Shown in pieces: positions 1 through 8,438 of a DNA stretch of 50,466 nucleotides. Location of the stretch: contig JAIKVW010000031.1 in NCBI GenBank assembly GCA_024685315.1, forward strand, positions 1 to 50,466, read 5' to 3'. This DNA is from Lachnospiraceae bacterium. GTDB taxonomy: Bacteria > Bacillota > Clostridia > Lachnospirales > Lachnospiraceae. The position numbers were made by a program, and so were the translations under genes. The number at the start of each line of letters is the position of its first letter. Position 1 is the stretch's first letter. The notes under the pieces are model-generated. The model worked only from the letters and a program-made list of their open reading frames with translations, did not search any database and had not been told where the DNA came from.

Positions 1-72
1 TAGATAGGGCAGAGGTGTAAGCGGAGCGATCCGTTCAGCTGACTGTTACTAATCGGTCGAGGGCTTGACCAT
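1..72 (+). rRNA. 23S rRNA, 3' end (partial)
   Basis: The first ~72 bases match the conserved extreme 3' end of bacterial 23S rRNA: the helix-100/101 region with GTAAGCGGAGCGATCCGTTC, followed by TACTAATCGGTCGAGGGCTT, which pairs back to the 5' end of the mature molecule. The gene runs off the left edge. The exact mature 3' end is approximate, because the partner strand at the 5' end of 23S is not in the window. The typical Clostridia post-23S spacer follows, then a terminator at 138-170. No 5S gene is present. Confidence 0.93.
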
Positions 73-137
73 AAGAGGAACGGTGCGTTCCCCTGAAGGA
101 CTCTTAAAAGTGTTATCTTGGTGTGCAGTTTTGAAGG

Positions 138-170
138 TGCGTGATTTTTTATTAAATCACGCATTTTTTT
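138..170 (+). terminator. Rho-independent terminator after the rRNA operon
   Basis: A perfect 10-bp stem (TGCGTGATTT at 138-147 with AAATCACGCA at 154-163) has a 6-nt loop and is followed by seven T. It closes the rRNA transcript 66 bases after the 23S end and lies only 13 bases before tRNA-Trp. Confidence 0.85.
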
Positions 171-183
171 ATGTGTGTAGTAC

Positions 184-254
184 AGGGGTATAGTTTAATG
201 GTAGAGCAACGGTCTCCAAAACCGTTAGTCCGGGTTCGAATCCTGGTACCCCTG
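184..254 (+). tRNA. tRNA-Trp (anticodon CCA)
   Basis: The cloverleaf folds with acceptor AGGGGTA/TACCCCT, D arm TAGTTTAATGGTAGA, anticodon stem ACGGT/ACCGT with loop CTCCAAA (anticodon CCA) and a T arm with GGTTCGAATCC. The discriminator is G254. The 3' CCA is not encoded, so a CCA-adding enzyme is needed. It is enclosed by two terminators (138-170 and 257-282), with almost no room for a promoter of its own. Confidence 0.96.
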
Positions 255-256
255 CT

Positions 257-282
257 AAAGGCTTTTTGTAAGCCTTTTTTTA
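257..282 (+). terminator. Terminator after tRNA-Trp
   Basis: The stem AAAGGCTT (257-264) pairs with AAGCCTTT (270-277) and runs into a T-rich tract. It sits directly at the tRNA 3' end. The rest of the gap to the next gene (283-450) is very AT-rich and shows no further gene. Confidence 0.75.
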
Positions 283-450
283 TTTCTTTTTTTGATGTAA
301 ATCAGGTTTACATTAAATATTATCCAATTCTAAAATATTGCTTAAATCTTATGTCTTCCACTTGAGTTATATTGTTTTCGGTACTATTATTTGTTTAGTT
401 TATTATTCTTATTAGATTGACTATAGTATTCATCATTTTCGGAGACATAC

Positions 451-2211
451 ATGAGCAGAGCAATTGGAATAGACCTTGGGACAACTAACAGCTGTGCTTC
501 AGTTCTTGAAGGCGGCGAGCCTGTTATTATAAGCAGTTCAGAGGGCCTTCGTACGACTCCTTCTGTTGTCGCTTTTACAAAAAAGGGCGAACGTCTTGTT
601 GGAGCACCTGCTAAGCGCCAGGCAGCGACAAATCCTGAAAGGACTATTTTTTCAATCAAGCGCAGAATGGGCAGTACTGACCGCATTCAGATAGACGGCG
701 ACAAGTATACCCCTCAGGAGATTTCCGCTATGATCCTCAGGAAGCTTCGCAAAGATGCTGAGGATTATCTTGGTGAAAGCGTTACGGATGCTGTTATCAC
801 CGTCCCTGCTTATTTTAATGACGCTCAGAGGCAGGCAACAAAGGATGCCGGCAGGATCGCGGGCTTAAATGTTCTTAGGATCATTAATGAGCCTACCGCT
901 GCTGCTTTTGCCTACGGCCTTAATAACGGCGAGCCTCAGAAAGTCCTGGTCTATGACCTTGGCGGCGGGACGTTTGACGTTTCCATAATTGAGATCGGGG
1001 ACGGACTGATCGAGGTCCTTTCTACTTCCGGAGATAATCATCTCGGAGGAGACGATTTTGACCAGAGAGTATCTGATTATCTTATACAGGAGTTTAAGCG
1101 TACAGACCGGATCGACCTGAACCGTGATAACGCAGCTGTTACAAGGGTCCATGAAGCAGCGGAGAAAGCTAAGATAGAGCTTTCCTCCTCGACCACTGCG
1201 ACCGTGAGCATTCCTTTCATCTCTGTCAGCGGAAATGAGCCTCATCATATGAATATACTCCTGACCAGGTCTAAGTTTGACGAGATCACCCATGATCTGG
1301 TTGACAGGACCGCCGGCCCGGTGCAGAACGCACTTCGAGATGCGGGCATAACCGCTAGAGATCTTTCAAAGATCCTTCTGGTCGGGGGATCGACCAGGAT
1401 ACCCGCCGTTCAGGACAAGGTGCGCAGGATGCTCGGGATGGAGCCTTCCAGAAGCATCAATCCTGATGAGTGCGTAGCGATGGGAGCTTCTATACAGGCC
1501 GGGAAAATGGCCGGTGCGCTGCCTGCGAATTCAGCTGCCAACTCGCTTATCCTTATGGATGTAACTCCTCTGTCGCTTTCAATCGAGACTGTCGGCGGCA
1601 TCGCGACCAGGCTTATTGAACGGAACACCACAATTCCCGCCAGGCACAGCCAGATATTCACTACTGCAGCCAATTTCCAGACTGCGGTTGACATCAAGGT
1701 TTACCAAGGGGAGAGACAGTTCGTACGCGACAATACATTGCTTGGCAATTTCCGCCTTAGCGGTATTAAGAGAGCGATGGCAGGTGTGCCGCAGATAGAA
1801 GTTGCATTTGATATTGACGTTAACGGGATCCTTACTGTTTCGGCCAGGGATCTGGGAACCGGAAAAGCCCAGCAGATCACCATCACCTCAAGGAACACAC
1901 TTTCTGAGGAGGAGATACAGCGTGCCGTTCACGATGCCGAGATGTACGAGCAGGACGATGAAGTCCGCAAGGAACGGTTTGATCTCCATCACGAGGCGGA
2001 AGTTCTTATTAAACAGACCGAGGTCGGGCTTGCGGATAAGTCCAAGGTAATTGACAAAGCTGACCGCAGGCGGATCAAGGGCCTGGTCGCTCAGCTAAGG
2101 AAAACCGTTTACAGAATCAAGCCTGTGAACATGACTTCGGAAGATCTTTCCAGACTGAGATATGAGAAGGACGAACTTGAGAGTGAAGCAACACGCCTGA
2201 ATATTATCTGA
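451..2211 (+). CDS. Hsp70 family chaperone, orphan DnaK paralogue
   Basis: This 586-aa Hsp70 is an ATP-driven cytosolic chaperone by family. Visible are the nucleotide-binding domain (about residues 1-370) with the phosphate-1 motif GIDLGTTNS, phosphate-2 [12 protein letters not shown] and adenosine motif LVGGSTRIP, then a substrate-binding beta domain (LSIETVGG onward) and a shortened helical lid. Canonical DnaK is about 610-640 aa; this one stops right after the lid and lacks the glycine/acid-rich tail. It is monocistronic, without grpE or dnaJ nearby and without a CIRCE element, so it is probably a second DnaK-like protein rather than the main heat-shock copy. The ATG at 451 follows a CGGAGA ribosome-binding site. 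A terminator closes the gene. Its client or co-chaperone cannot be told from sequence. Confidence 0.9.
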   Translation: MSRAIGIDLGTTNSCASVLEGGEPVIISSSEGLRTTPSVVAFTKKGERLVGAPAKRQAATNPERTIFSIKRRMGSTDRIQIDGDKYTPQEISAMILRKLRKDAEDYLGESVTDAVITVPAYFNDAQRQATKDAGRIAGLNVLRIINEPTAAAFAYGLNNGEPQKVLVYDLGGGTFDVSIIEIGDGLIEVLSTSGDNHLGGDDFDQRVSDYLIQEFKRTDRIDLNRDNAAVTRVHEAAEKAKIELSSSTTATVSIPFISVSGNEPHHMNILLTRSKFDEITHDLVDRTAGPVQNALRDAGITARDLSKILLVGGSTRIPAVQDKVRRMLGMEPSRSINPDECVAMGASIQAGKMAGALPANSAANSLILMDVTPLSLSIETVGGIATRLIERNTTIPARHSQIFTTAANFQTAVDIKVYQGERQFVRDNTLLGNFRLSGIKRAMAGVPQIEVAFDIDVNGILTVSARDLGTGKAQQITITSRNTLSEEEIQRAVHDAEMYEQDDEVRKERFDLHHEAEVLIKQTEVGLADKSKVIDKADRRRIKGLVAQLRKTVYRIKPVNMTSEDLSRLRYEKDELESEATRLNII

Positions 2212-2230
2212 TCTAAACGATATTTTTGAT

Positions 2231-2272
2231 CCGGGGATAAAAGACAAGACAGTCTTTTCCCCGGGTTTTTTT
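2231..2272 (+). terminator. Terminator after the dnaK paralogue
   Basis: A strong GC-rich hairpin (CCGGGGATAAAAGAC against GTCTTTTCCCCGG, one bulged base) with a short loop is followed by a run of seven T. It separates the chaperone from the glycine cleavage operon. Confidence 0.9.
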
Positions 2273-2313
2273 GTACTTTTGTATTATTTTCAGCACTCTA
2301 TGGAAATAAATTA

Positions 2314-2388
2314 ATGCAGATGGTAGAATGATTTCAGGAGATCTTCAGGCCTTGTAAAATAAGGTCTGGAAACGCTTTATTACTGCAT
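2314..2388 (+). other. Possible structured leader upstream of gcvT
   Basis: Between the terminator and gcvT lies about 155 bases of leader. ATGCAG (2314-2319) can pair with CTGCAT (2383-2388), enclosing a 10-bp hairpin (2344-2353 with 2361-2370, two G-U pairs, 7-nt loop). The conserved core of a glycine riboswitch was looked for and not found. No confident promoter was identified. This is a folding observation only; it may be an unrelated leader or chance pairing. Confidence 0.25.
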
Positions 2389-2428
2389 AAGTCTAAACAA
2401 ATTTATGTTGATTCCGGAGGGCATTTAT

Positions 2429-3514
2429 ATGGATCAAAAGACGCCTCTTTACGATGAGCATGTCGCACTTGGAGGCAGAATAGTTTCATTTGCCGGCTGG
2501 CTTCTTCCCGTCCAGTATGAAGGAGTAATCTCGGAGCATATGGCGGTCAGGGAGAAGTGCGGCCTTTTTGATGTCTCGCACATGGGAGAGTTCATCCTCA
2601 GCGGTGAGAAGTGCACCGAGAACCTCAATCATCTGCTCACAAATGATTACACAGTAATGGCGGACGGCCAGGCCCGTTACAGCCCTATGTGCAATGAGAG
2701 GGGCGGGGTAGTCGACGACCTTATCGTTTACAAAAAGGACGATTCTCATTTCTTTATAGTTGTCAATGCGGCCAATAAGGATAAGGATCTTGCCTGGATG
2801 CAGGAGCACCTTCTTGATGGTGCTGTTCTCGAGGATGTTTCTGATTCTTATGCCCAGCTGGCGCTTCAGGGTCCCTTCGCAGAGGAGATACTTAGAAAGA
2901 TCGCTGATCCTGCAGACATTCCTGAGAAGTACTACTCGGCTTGTTTTGACAGGAATGTTAAAGGCATGCAGTGTATTATTTCCAGGACCGGTTATACAGG
3001 CGAAGACGGATTTGAGATATATCTTTCACATGAAGATGCTGTAAATATGTGGAGACTCCTCCTTGAGACCGGCAGCGGGTACGGCCTTGTTCCTTGCGGA
3101 CTTGGGGCAAGGGATACCCTGAGGCTTGAAGCCGCAATGCCTCTTTACGGGCATGAGATGGATGACGATGTTTCTCCAAGGGAGACCGGCCTTGGTATCT
3201 TTGTGAAGATGAAGAAGCCCGGGTTTATCGGCAAGGAAGCCCTTGAGGAAAAAGGCGTTCCCACGGTAAAGCGCGTTGGCCTGAAGGTCACAGGCCGCGG
3301 GATCGTCAGAGAGCATTGTGATGTTTATCAGGGAGACCGTAAGGTCGGACATACTACTTCCGGTACCTTCCTTCCGTACCTTAAGGCAGCTTATGCCATG
3401 GCTATAGTTGATAAAGAATGCCTTGAGAACGGCGGACAGCTTGCCGCTGAGGTAAGAGGGAAGAAGGTCGAGGTAGAAGTGACGCCTCTTCCTTTCTACA
3501 AGCGTGCACAGTGA
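2429..3514 (+). CDS. gcvT: Glycine cleavage system T protein (aminomethyltransferase)
   Basis: GcvT transfers the methylene carbon from aminomethylated lipoyl-GcvH to tetrahydrofolate and releases ammonia. The protein is 361 aa, close to the 364 aa of the E. coli enzyme. It shows the N-terminal YDEHVALGGRIVSFAGW segment, the folate-site motif around TGYTGEDGFEIY and the C-terminal barrel with TSGTFLPYLK. An upstream ATG at 2405 exists, but the ATG at 2429 sits eight bases after GGAGGG (2416-2421) and gives the family's normal N-terminus, so it was chosen. It is first gene of the gcvT-gcvH-gcvPA-gcvPB operon. The 64-base gap to gcvH is the longest inside the operon. Confidence 0.96.
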   Translation: MDQKTPLYDEHVALGGRIVSFAGWLLPVQYEGVISEHMAVREKCGLFDVSHMGEFILSGEKCTENLNHLLTNDYTVMADGQARYSPMCNERGGVVDDLIVYKKDDSHFFIVVNAANKDKDLAWMQEHLLDGAVLEDVSDSYAQLALQGPFAEEILRKIADPADIPEKYYSACFDRNVKGMQCIISRTGYTGEDGFEIYLSHEDAVNMWRLLLETGSGYGLVPCGLGARDTLRLEAAMPLYGHEMDDDVSPRETGLGIFVKMKKPGFIGKEALEEKGVPTVKRVGLKVTGRGIVREHCDVYQGDRKVGHTTSGTFLPYLKAAYAMAIVDKECLENGGQLAAEVRGKKVEVEVTPLPFYKRAQ

Positions 3515-3578
3515 ACCGCTCCGTATCAATAGCAATTTGAGTTTTTAATTAGTTTTTTATTTCAAAGGAGATTATGAA

Positions 3579-3965
3579 ATGTGTCTTATTCCTGAAAACC
3601 TTAAGTATACCGCTACACATGAATGGGTCGAAGAGCTTGAAGACGGAAGGGTGAAGATCGGACTTACCGATTACGCCCAGAAAGAGCTTTCCGATATTGT
3701 CTATGTGAATCTTCCCGAGGTAGAAGATGAGTTCGAAGCCGGCAGCGAGATGGCTGATGTTGAATCCGTGAAAGCAGTGTCAACTATCTACTGTCCTGTC
3801 AGCGGAAAAGTTGCTGAGATCAACGAAGAGCTTTACGATGCTCCTGAAAAGGTCAATGAAGCCCCTTATGAAGCCTGGCTCGTAATACTTGAAGACGTCA
3901 GCATGACTGATGGCCTGCTTGATAACTACGAGTACGCTAAGGTAATTGAGGAAGAGAAGGATTGA
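3579..3965 (+). CDS. gcvH: Glycine cleavage system H protein (lipoyl carrier)
   Basis: GcvH is the mobile carrier that takes the aminomethyl group from glycine decarboxylase on a lipoyl-lysine arm and passes it to GcvT. The 128-aa protein has the family start KYTATHEWVE and the lipoylation motif DVESVKAVS with the target lysine at K65. An AAAGGAG sequence precedes the ATG at 3579; an out-of-frame ATG five bases earlier is ignored. No lipoate ligase or lipoamide dehydrogenase (L protein) gene is present in the window, so these must be supplied from elsewhere. The stop codon is 19 bases before the gcvPA start. Confidence 0.97.
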   Translation: MCLIPENLKYTATHEWVEELEDGRVKIGLTDYAQKELSDIVYVNLPEVEDEFEAGSEMADVESVKAVSTIYCPVSGKVAEINEELYDAPEKVNEAPYEAWLVILEDVSMTDGLLDNYEYAKVIEEEKD

Positions 3966-3984
3966 TCAGGAGGACCGCGCATTA

Positions 3985-5298
3985 ATGGGAACTTTTGTGC
4001 CGGGCACATCTGCTGAACAGGATCAGATGCTGCGTGAAGCCGGTTATAAAAATTTTGACAGCCTTTTTGCCGATGTGCCGGAAGAGGTCAGGATGAAAGA
4101 TCTTCCTGAGATCCCTTCCGGTAAGAGCGAAATGGAAACTTATGAGGACCTGAGAGGCATTGCTTCCAGGAATAAAGTCTACAGGACGATTCTTAGAGGG
4201 GCAGGGGCGTACGATCATTATATACCTTCAATAGTAGACCGTATCGCTTCCAAGGAGACTCTTGTAACTGCGTATACTCCTTATCAGGCTGAGATGAGCC
4301 AGGGAGTGCTTCAGCAGATCTTTGAATATCAGTCGATGATATGCGCGCTTACCGGAATGGACGTGTCTAATGCTTCTGTTTACGACGGAGCGACCGCAGC
4401 CGCTGAGGGCGTAATGATGTGCCTTGAAAGGAAAAGGAACAAGATCCTGGTATCCGGCTGCATCGATCCTCGCATTATTAGCGTTATCAGGACCTATGCA
4501 CACGGCAGAGGAGCGGAGATTGAAATCATTCCGGAAAGAGAAGGCAGAACTGACTTAGAACAGCTGGGAACACTTGCTGACAGCGAGACCGCGGCAGTCC
4601 TTCTTGCGCAGCCTAATTACTTCGGAATAATTGAAGAAGCAGAAGAGGCCGGATATATCATACATGCAGCCGGGGCAAAGTTCGTTCTTTACTGCGAACC
4701 TATTTCACTCGGGCTCTTAAAGACACCGGCTGCTCTGGGAGCCGATATTGCTGTCGGCGAAGGCCAGCCCCTTGGTATTCCGCTTTCTTTCGGCGGTCCG
4801 TTCCTCGGGTATATGGCTTCAAAGGCTGCTCTTATGAGGAAGCTTCCGGGCCGTATCGTCGGCGAGACCACAGACAGCAGCGGCCGCAGGGCATTTGCAC
4901 TTACTCTTCAGGCAAGGGAGCAACATATCAGGAGGGAAAAGGCCTCCAGCAATATTTGTTCAAACGAAGCTCTGTGCACGCTGAGAGCCGCTGTTTATAT
5001 GTCTGCAGTCGGCCCGCAGGGTCTTAGAGAGGTTGCTGTGCAGTGCAGCAGCAAGGCACATTATCTCGCAAAGAAGCTTGCTGAAGCCGGATTAAATCTT
5101 GCTTATGAAAAGCCTTTCTTCTGCGAATTTGTTACTGAAGGAGAAAAATCCGGGGAGATCCTGGAGGCGCTTTCCAACAACGGTATCCTGGGAGGGCTTT
5201 CTCTCGAAAACGGCCGCATACTCTGGTGCGCGACCGAGAAATGCATTGCGGCTGAGCTCGACAGGGCTGCAGAGATCGTAAAGGAGGTGCTTCGCTAA
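3985..5298 (+). CDS. gcvPA: Glycine dehydrogenase (decarboxylating) subunit 1
   Basis: This is the N-terminal-half subunit of the two-piece P protein, which decarboxylates glycine with PLP and loads H protein. The 437-aa product shows YTPYQAEMSQGVLQ, the SNASVYDGATAAAEG segment and TLQAREQHIRREKASSNICS, all typical of GcvPA. The reading frame is open back into gcvH, but AGGAGG at 3968-3973 points to the ATG at 3985. Its stop codon TAA shares one base with the gcvPB start (TAATG), which suggests coupled translation of the two subunits. GcvPA itself does not carry the PLP lysine. Confidence 0.95.
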   Translation: MGTFVPGTSAEQDQMLREAGYKNFDSLFADVPEEVRMKDLPEIPSGKSEMETYEDLRGIASRNKVYRTILRGAGAYDHYIPSIVDRIASKETLVTAYTPYQAEMSQGVLQQIFEYQSMICALTGMDVSNASVYDGATAAAEGVMMCLERKRNKILVSGCIDPRIISVIRTYAHGRGAEIEIIPEREGRTDLEQLGTLADSETAAVLLAQPNYFGIIEEAEEAGYIIHAAGAKFVLYCEPISLGLLKTPAALGADIAVGEGQPLGIPLSFGGPFLGYMASKAALMRKLPGRIVGETTDSSGRRAFALTLQAREQHIRREKASSNICSNEALCTLRAAVYMSAVGPQGLREVAVQCSSKAHYLAKKLAEAGLNLAYEKPFFCEFVTEGEKSGEILEALSNNGILGGLSLENGRILWCATEKCIAAELDRAAEIVKEVLR

Positions 5299-6722
5299 TG
5301 AAACTCCTTAATGAAGAATCAGTAAAGGGCAGAAGCCTTTCTCTTATCGGGAAATGTGATGTAGAAGAGTATATTCCTTACAGCAGATTTCTCAGAGATG
5401 AGGTACCAGAGCTTCCGCAGGTTTCTGAAGTTACTTTATCACGTCATTTTTCCGCCCTTGAGAGAAGGAGCCACGGCGTAAATAACGGTTTTTATCCTCT
5501 TGGATCCTGTACTATGAAGTACAATCCCGCGGTAGATGAAGAGATCGCCGCATTTGAGGGATTTACCGGGGCACATCCGCTTCAGGACGATTCTGAGGTC
5601 CAGGGCAGCCTTCAGGTTATTAAGGATCTTGAGGACAGGCTTTCTGCGATCACCGGGATGGATGCTTTTACACTTCAGCCTGCAGCAGGGGCTCACGGTG
5701 AGTTTACCGGACTTCTTATGATCAAGGCTTACCTGGAAAGCATCGGTGAAACGGAGAGGAACAAGATCATTGTTCCCGATTCAGCCCACGGCACCAACCC
5801 TGCCAGCGCCGCAATGGCCGGATTCAATATTGTAAATGTTCCTTCAGGTCCTGACGGATGCGTTGATCTTGAGGCTTTAAGGCAGGCTGTCGGAAGCGAT
5901 GTTGCGGGCCTTATGCTCACAAATCCTAACACAGTCGGGCTTTTTGACAAGAATATTTTAGAGATAACCAGGATCATCCATGAAGCCGGCGGTCTTTGCT
6001 ATTATGACGGGGCAAATCTTAACGCGGTCATGGGGATAGTCCGTCCCGGAGATATGGGCTTCGACGTGATGCACCTCAATCTTCACAAGACTTTTGCGGC
6101 TCCTCACGGGGGCGGCGGTCCCGGAAGCGGACCTGTTGGCTGCAAGGAATTCCTGGCAGAATTTCTTCCCGGCAGCCATGTTGAAGAGAAAGACGGTGCG
6201 CTTGTAAGGGTCAGGCCTGCTAAGAGTATCGGCGACATGCGTTCATTTGACGGGAATTTCCTGGTAGCAGTTAAAGCCTTGTCCTATATCTGGATGCTTG
6301 GGGCAGAAGGAGTCAAAGAGGCTTCCCAGAACGCGGTGCTTAATGCAAATTACATGAGGGTAAAGCTTTCTGACATCTATACTCCGGCATACGACACCAC
6401 CTGCATGCACGAATTTGTCCTGAATCTTCAGAAACTCAAGGCAGAGACCGGATGCAGCGCGCTTGACGCCGCAAAGGGGCTTATTGATTACGGGATCCAT
6501 CCGCCTACAATGTATTTCCCTCTCATTGTTCATGAGGCACTTATGATAGAGCCTACCGAGACGGAGACAAAAGAGACCCTTGACGAGGCAATAAATGCCT
6601 TAAGGGAGATATATGATAAGGCTTATAATGACCCCGAGTATCTTAAAGAAGCTCCTCACAGCACAGTGATAGGAAGGCCGGATGAAGTCGCAGCAGCACG
6701 TCATCCTATCGTACATTGGTAA
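5298..6722 (+). CDS. gcvPB: Glycine dehydrogenase (decarboxylating) subunit 2
   Basis: This is the PLP-binding subunit of the split P protein. The 474-aa product has PLGSCTMKYNPA near residue 67, ADSAHGTNPASA-like substrate and PLP contacts around residue 160, and the Schiff-base lysine in NLHKTFAAPHGGGGPG at K264. The length is normal for GcvPB. It begins on the last base of the gcvPA stop codon, fitting an obligate heterotetramer made in equal amounts. It completes the four-gene glycine cleavage set and is followed at once by aroD. Confidence 0.96.
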   Translation: MKLLNEESVKGRSLSLIGKCDVEEYIPYSRFLRDEVPELPQVSEVTLSRHFSALERRSHGVNNGFYPLGSCTMKYNPAVDEEIAAFEGFTGAHPLQDDSEVQGSLQVIKDLEDRLSAITGMDAFTLQPAAGAHGEFTGLLMIKAYLESIGETERNKIIVPDSAHGTNPASAAMAGFNIVNVPSGPDGCVDLEALRQAVGSDVAGLMLTNPNTVGLFDKNILEITRIIHEAGGLCYYDGANLNAVMGIVRPGDMGFDVMHLNLHKTFAAPHGGGGPGSGPVGCKEFLAEFLPGSHVEEKDGALVRVRPAKSIGDMRSFDGNFLVAVKALSYIWMLGAEGVKEASQNAVLNANYMRVKLSDIYTPAYDTTCMHEFVLNLQKLKAETGCSALDAAKGLIDYGIHPPTMYFPLIVHEALMIEPTETETKETLDEAINALREIYDKAYNDPEYLKEAPHSTVIGRPDEVAAARHPIVHW

Positions 6723-6726
6723 AAAT

Positions 6727-7464
6727 ATGACTAATAACTTTTCACTGCCGGAATCCCCGTTAATAATCGTGCCGATCACAGGGAACACTGCCGAAGAAGC
6801 CTCGGAACAGGCTAAGGCTCTTAAGGCTCTCCCTGCGGATATGGCCGAAGTGCGCCTTGATATGATGGCCGGAGAGGCCGGCGGTACCAGGTATGCAGAA
6901 TGCTTAAAGGCAGTAAAGGATGTGCTTAATGAGATCCCGGTGATTGCGACCGTAAGGACTTTGATCGAGGGCGGGGAAGCCGATATCAGCGATGATGAAT
7001 ACTTCTCTATCTGCAGCGAGATCATTAAATCAGGAAGCGCTGACCTCATCGACCTGGAGATCTCTCATGACAGCAGCTCTGTCGGTGAGCTTATAAGGCT
7101 GGCGCATGAGAACGGAATGGAAGTTGTTGCATCAAGCCATGACTTTACCGGGACTCCTGAGAGTGAAGAGATACAGCTCAGGCTTAAGTTCATGGAAGAC
7201 ATCGGAGCTGATTACCTCAAGCTTGCTTTTATGCCTTCTTCCGGGGACGATGTCGTAAGGCTCATGATGGAAACGAAAGAATACAGCCTTAAAACCGAGC
7301 GAAAGCTCATAACCATGTCAATGGGCGAGCTTGGGAAGACAAGCCGGATATTCGGCGGATTTTGCGGTTCCAGAGCATCTTTTGCAAGTGCAGGCAGGTC
7401 TTCGGCGCCGGGACAGATGGACGTAACGGCGGTTAGAGATATATTTGACAGATTATACAGATAG
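6727..7464 (+). CDS. aroD: Type I 3-dehydroquinate dehydratase
   Basis: AroD dehydrates 3-dehydroquinate to 3-dehydroshikimate in the shikimate pathway. The product (245 aa from this start) is a type I class enzyme: the Schiff-base lysine lies in ADYLKLAFMP (K165) and the catalytic histidine in VVASSHDFTGTP (H138); EVRLDMM is the strand-2 substrate motif. The start is uncertain. The ATG at 6727 lies four bases after the gcvPB stop and has no clear ribosome-binding site. An in-frame ATG at 6682, inside gcvPB, has AGGAAGG just upstream and would add 15 residues. No other aromatic amino acid gene is nearby, so it seems to ride on the gcv-pyr transcript. Confidence 0.93.
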   Translation: MTNNFSLPESPLIIVPITGNTAEEASEQAKALKALPADMAEVRLDMMAGEAGGTRYAECLKAVKDVLNEIPVIATVRTLIEGGEADISDDEYFSICSEIIKSGSADLIDLEISHDSSSVGELIRLAHENGMEVVASSHDFTGTPESEEIQLRLKFMEDIGADYLKLAFMPSSGDDVVRLMMETKEYSLKTERKLITMSMGELGKTSRIFGGFCGSRASFASAGRSSAPGQMDVTAVRDIFDRLYR

Positions 7465-7477
7465 ACCGGAGGAAAAT

Positions 7478-8410
7478 ATGATAGACAGGCTCATTGAGAG
7501 GATACAGGAACTTCAGGCGCCCGTAGTTGCGGGTCTTGATCCGAATCTGCAGTTCGTTCCGGACAGCCTAAAAGAAAAAGCTTATAAGGAATACGGTGAG
7601 ACGCTTGAAGGCGCCGCAGAGGCAGTCTGGGAATTCAATAAGGCGATTATCGATTCTATTGCCGACATAGTCCCTGCTGTTAAACCGCAGATCGCAATGT
7701 ATGAGCAGTTCGGTATCCCCGGAATGGTAGTATTTGACAGGACGGTCAGATATTGTAAAGAGAAGGGCCTTTCGGTCATTGGAGATATCAAGAGGGGCGA
7801 TATAGGTTCGACCTCTGAGGCATACGCAAGAGGCCATATCGGGAAGGTGCAGGTCGGAAATTCGACGCTGCGTGCCTTTGATGAAGATTTTATAACAGTT
7901 AACCCTTACATGGGAACCGACTGCGTAGAACCTTTCTTAAAAGTCGCAAAAGAGGACGGCAAGGGCCTGTTCGTCCTTATTAAGACCTCGAATCCTTCGA
8001 GCGGCGAGTTCCAGGACAGGCTTATCGATGGGCGTCCTTTATTTGAACATGTCGCTGAGAAGGTTAACAAGTGGGGCGAGGGCCTTAACGGAAAATACGG
8101 TTACGGTCCGGTCGGCGCCGTGGTCGGAGCTACCTATCCTCAGCAGGCCGCCGCGATCCGCAAGCTGATCCCGAATGCATATATCCTTGTTCCGGGGTAC
8201 GGCGCGCAGGGCGCAACGGCAAAGGATATCCTGCCTAATTTTAACAGTGACGGCCTTGGCGCGATAGTGAATTCTTCAAGAGGAATAATCGCTGCCTACA
8301 GGAACAAGGCATACTCATCTTACGGACCGGATCATTTCGCAGAGGCAGCCAGAGCATCGGCTCTCGACATGATCGCAGACATACGCAGCGCTCTTAAAGA
8401 TCGCAGTTGA
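7478..8410 (+). CDS. pyrF: Orotidine 5'-phosphate decarboxylase (type 2)
   Basis: PyrF makes UMP from OMP, the last step of pyrimidine synthesis. The 310-aa length and the motif SVIGDIKRGDIGSTSEAYA, with catalytic Asp-Lys-Asp residues, mark the longer type 2 subfamily; GLDPNLQF is the N-terminal phosphate/ribose segment and VPGYGAQGA the C-terminal phosphate loop. The frame is open upstream, but GGAGG at 7468-7472 selects the ATG at 7478, 13 bases after aroD. pyrK and pyrD follow; pyrE lies about 4.7 kb further on in a separate operon. Confidence 0.96.
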   Translation: MIDRLIERIQELQAPVVAGLDPNLQFVPDSLKEKAYKEYGETLEGAAEAVWEFNKAIIDSIADIVPAVKPQIAMYEQFGIPGMVVFDRTVRYCKEKGLSVIGDIKRGDIGSTSEAYARGHIGKVQVGNSTLRAFDEDFITVNPYMGTDCVEPFLKVAKEDGKGLFVLIKTSNPSSGEFQDRLIDGRPLFEHVAEKVNKWGEGLNGKYGYGPVGAVVGATYPQQAAAIRKLIPNAYILVPGYGAQGATAKDILPNFNSDGLGAIVNSSRGIIAAYRNKAYSSYGPDHFAEAARASALDMIADIRSALKDRS

Positions 8411-8438
8411 AATCTGAAGCAAATTACGAGGACATCTA

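Noticed and set aside
171-365. A small plus-strand frame covering tRNA-Trp
   Set aside because: It translates the tRNA gene and its terminator; no ribosome-binding site.
2273-2428. Glycine riboswitch upstream of gcvT
   Set aside because: The conserved aptamer core sequences are not present in the leader.
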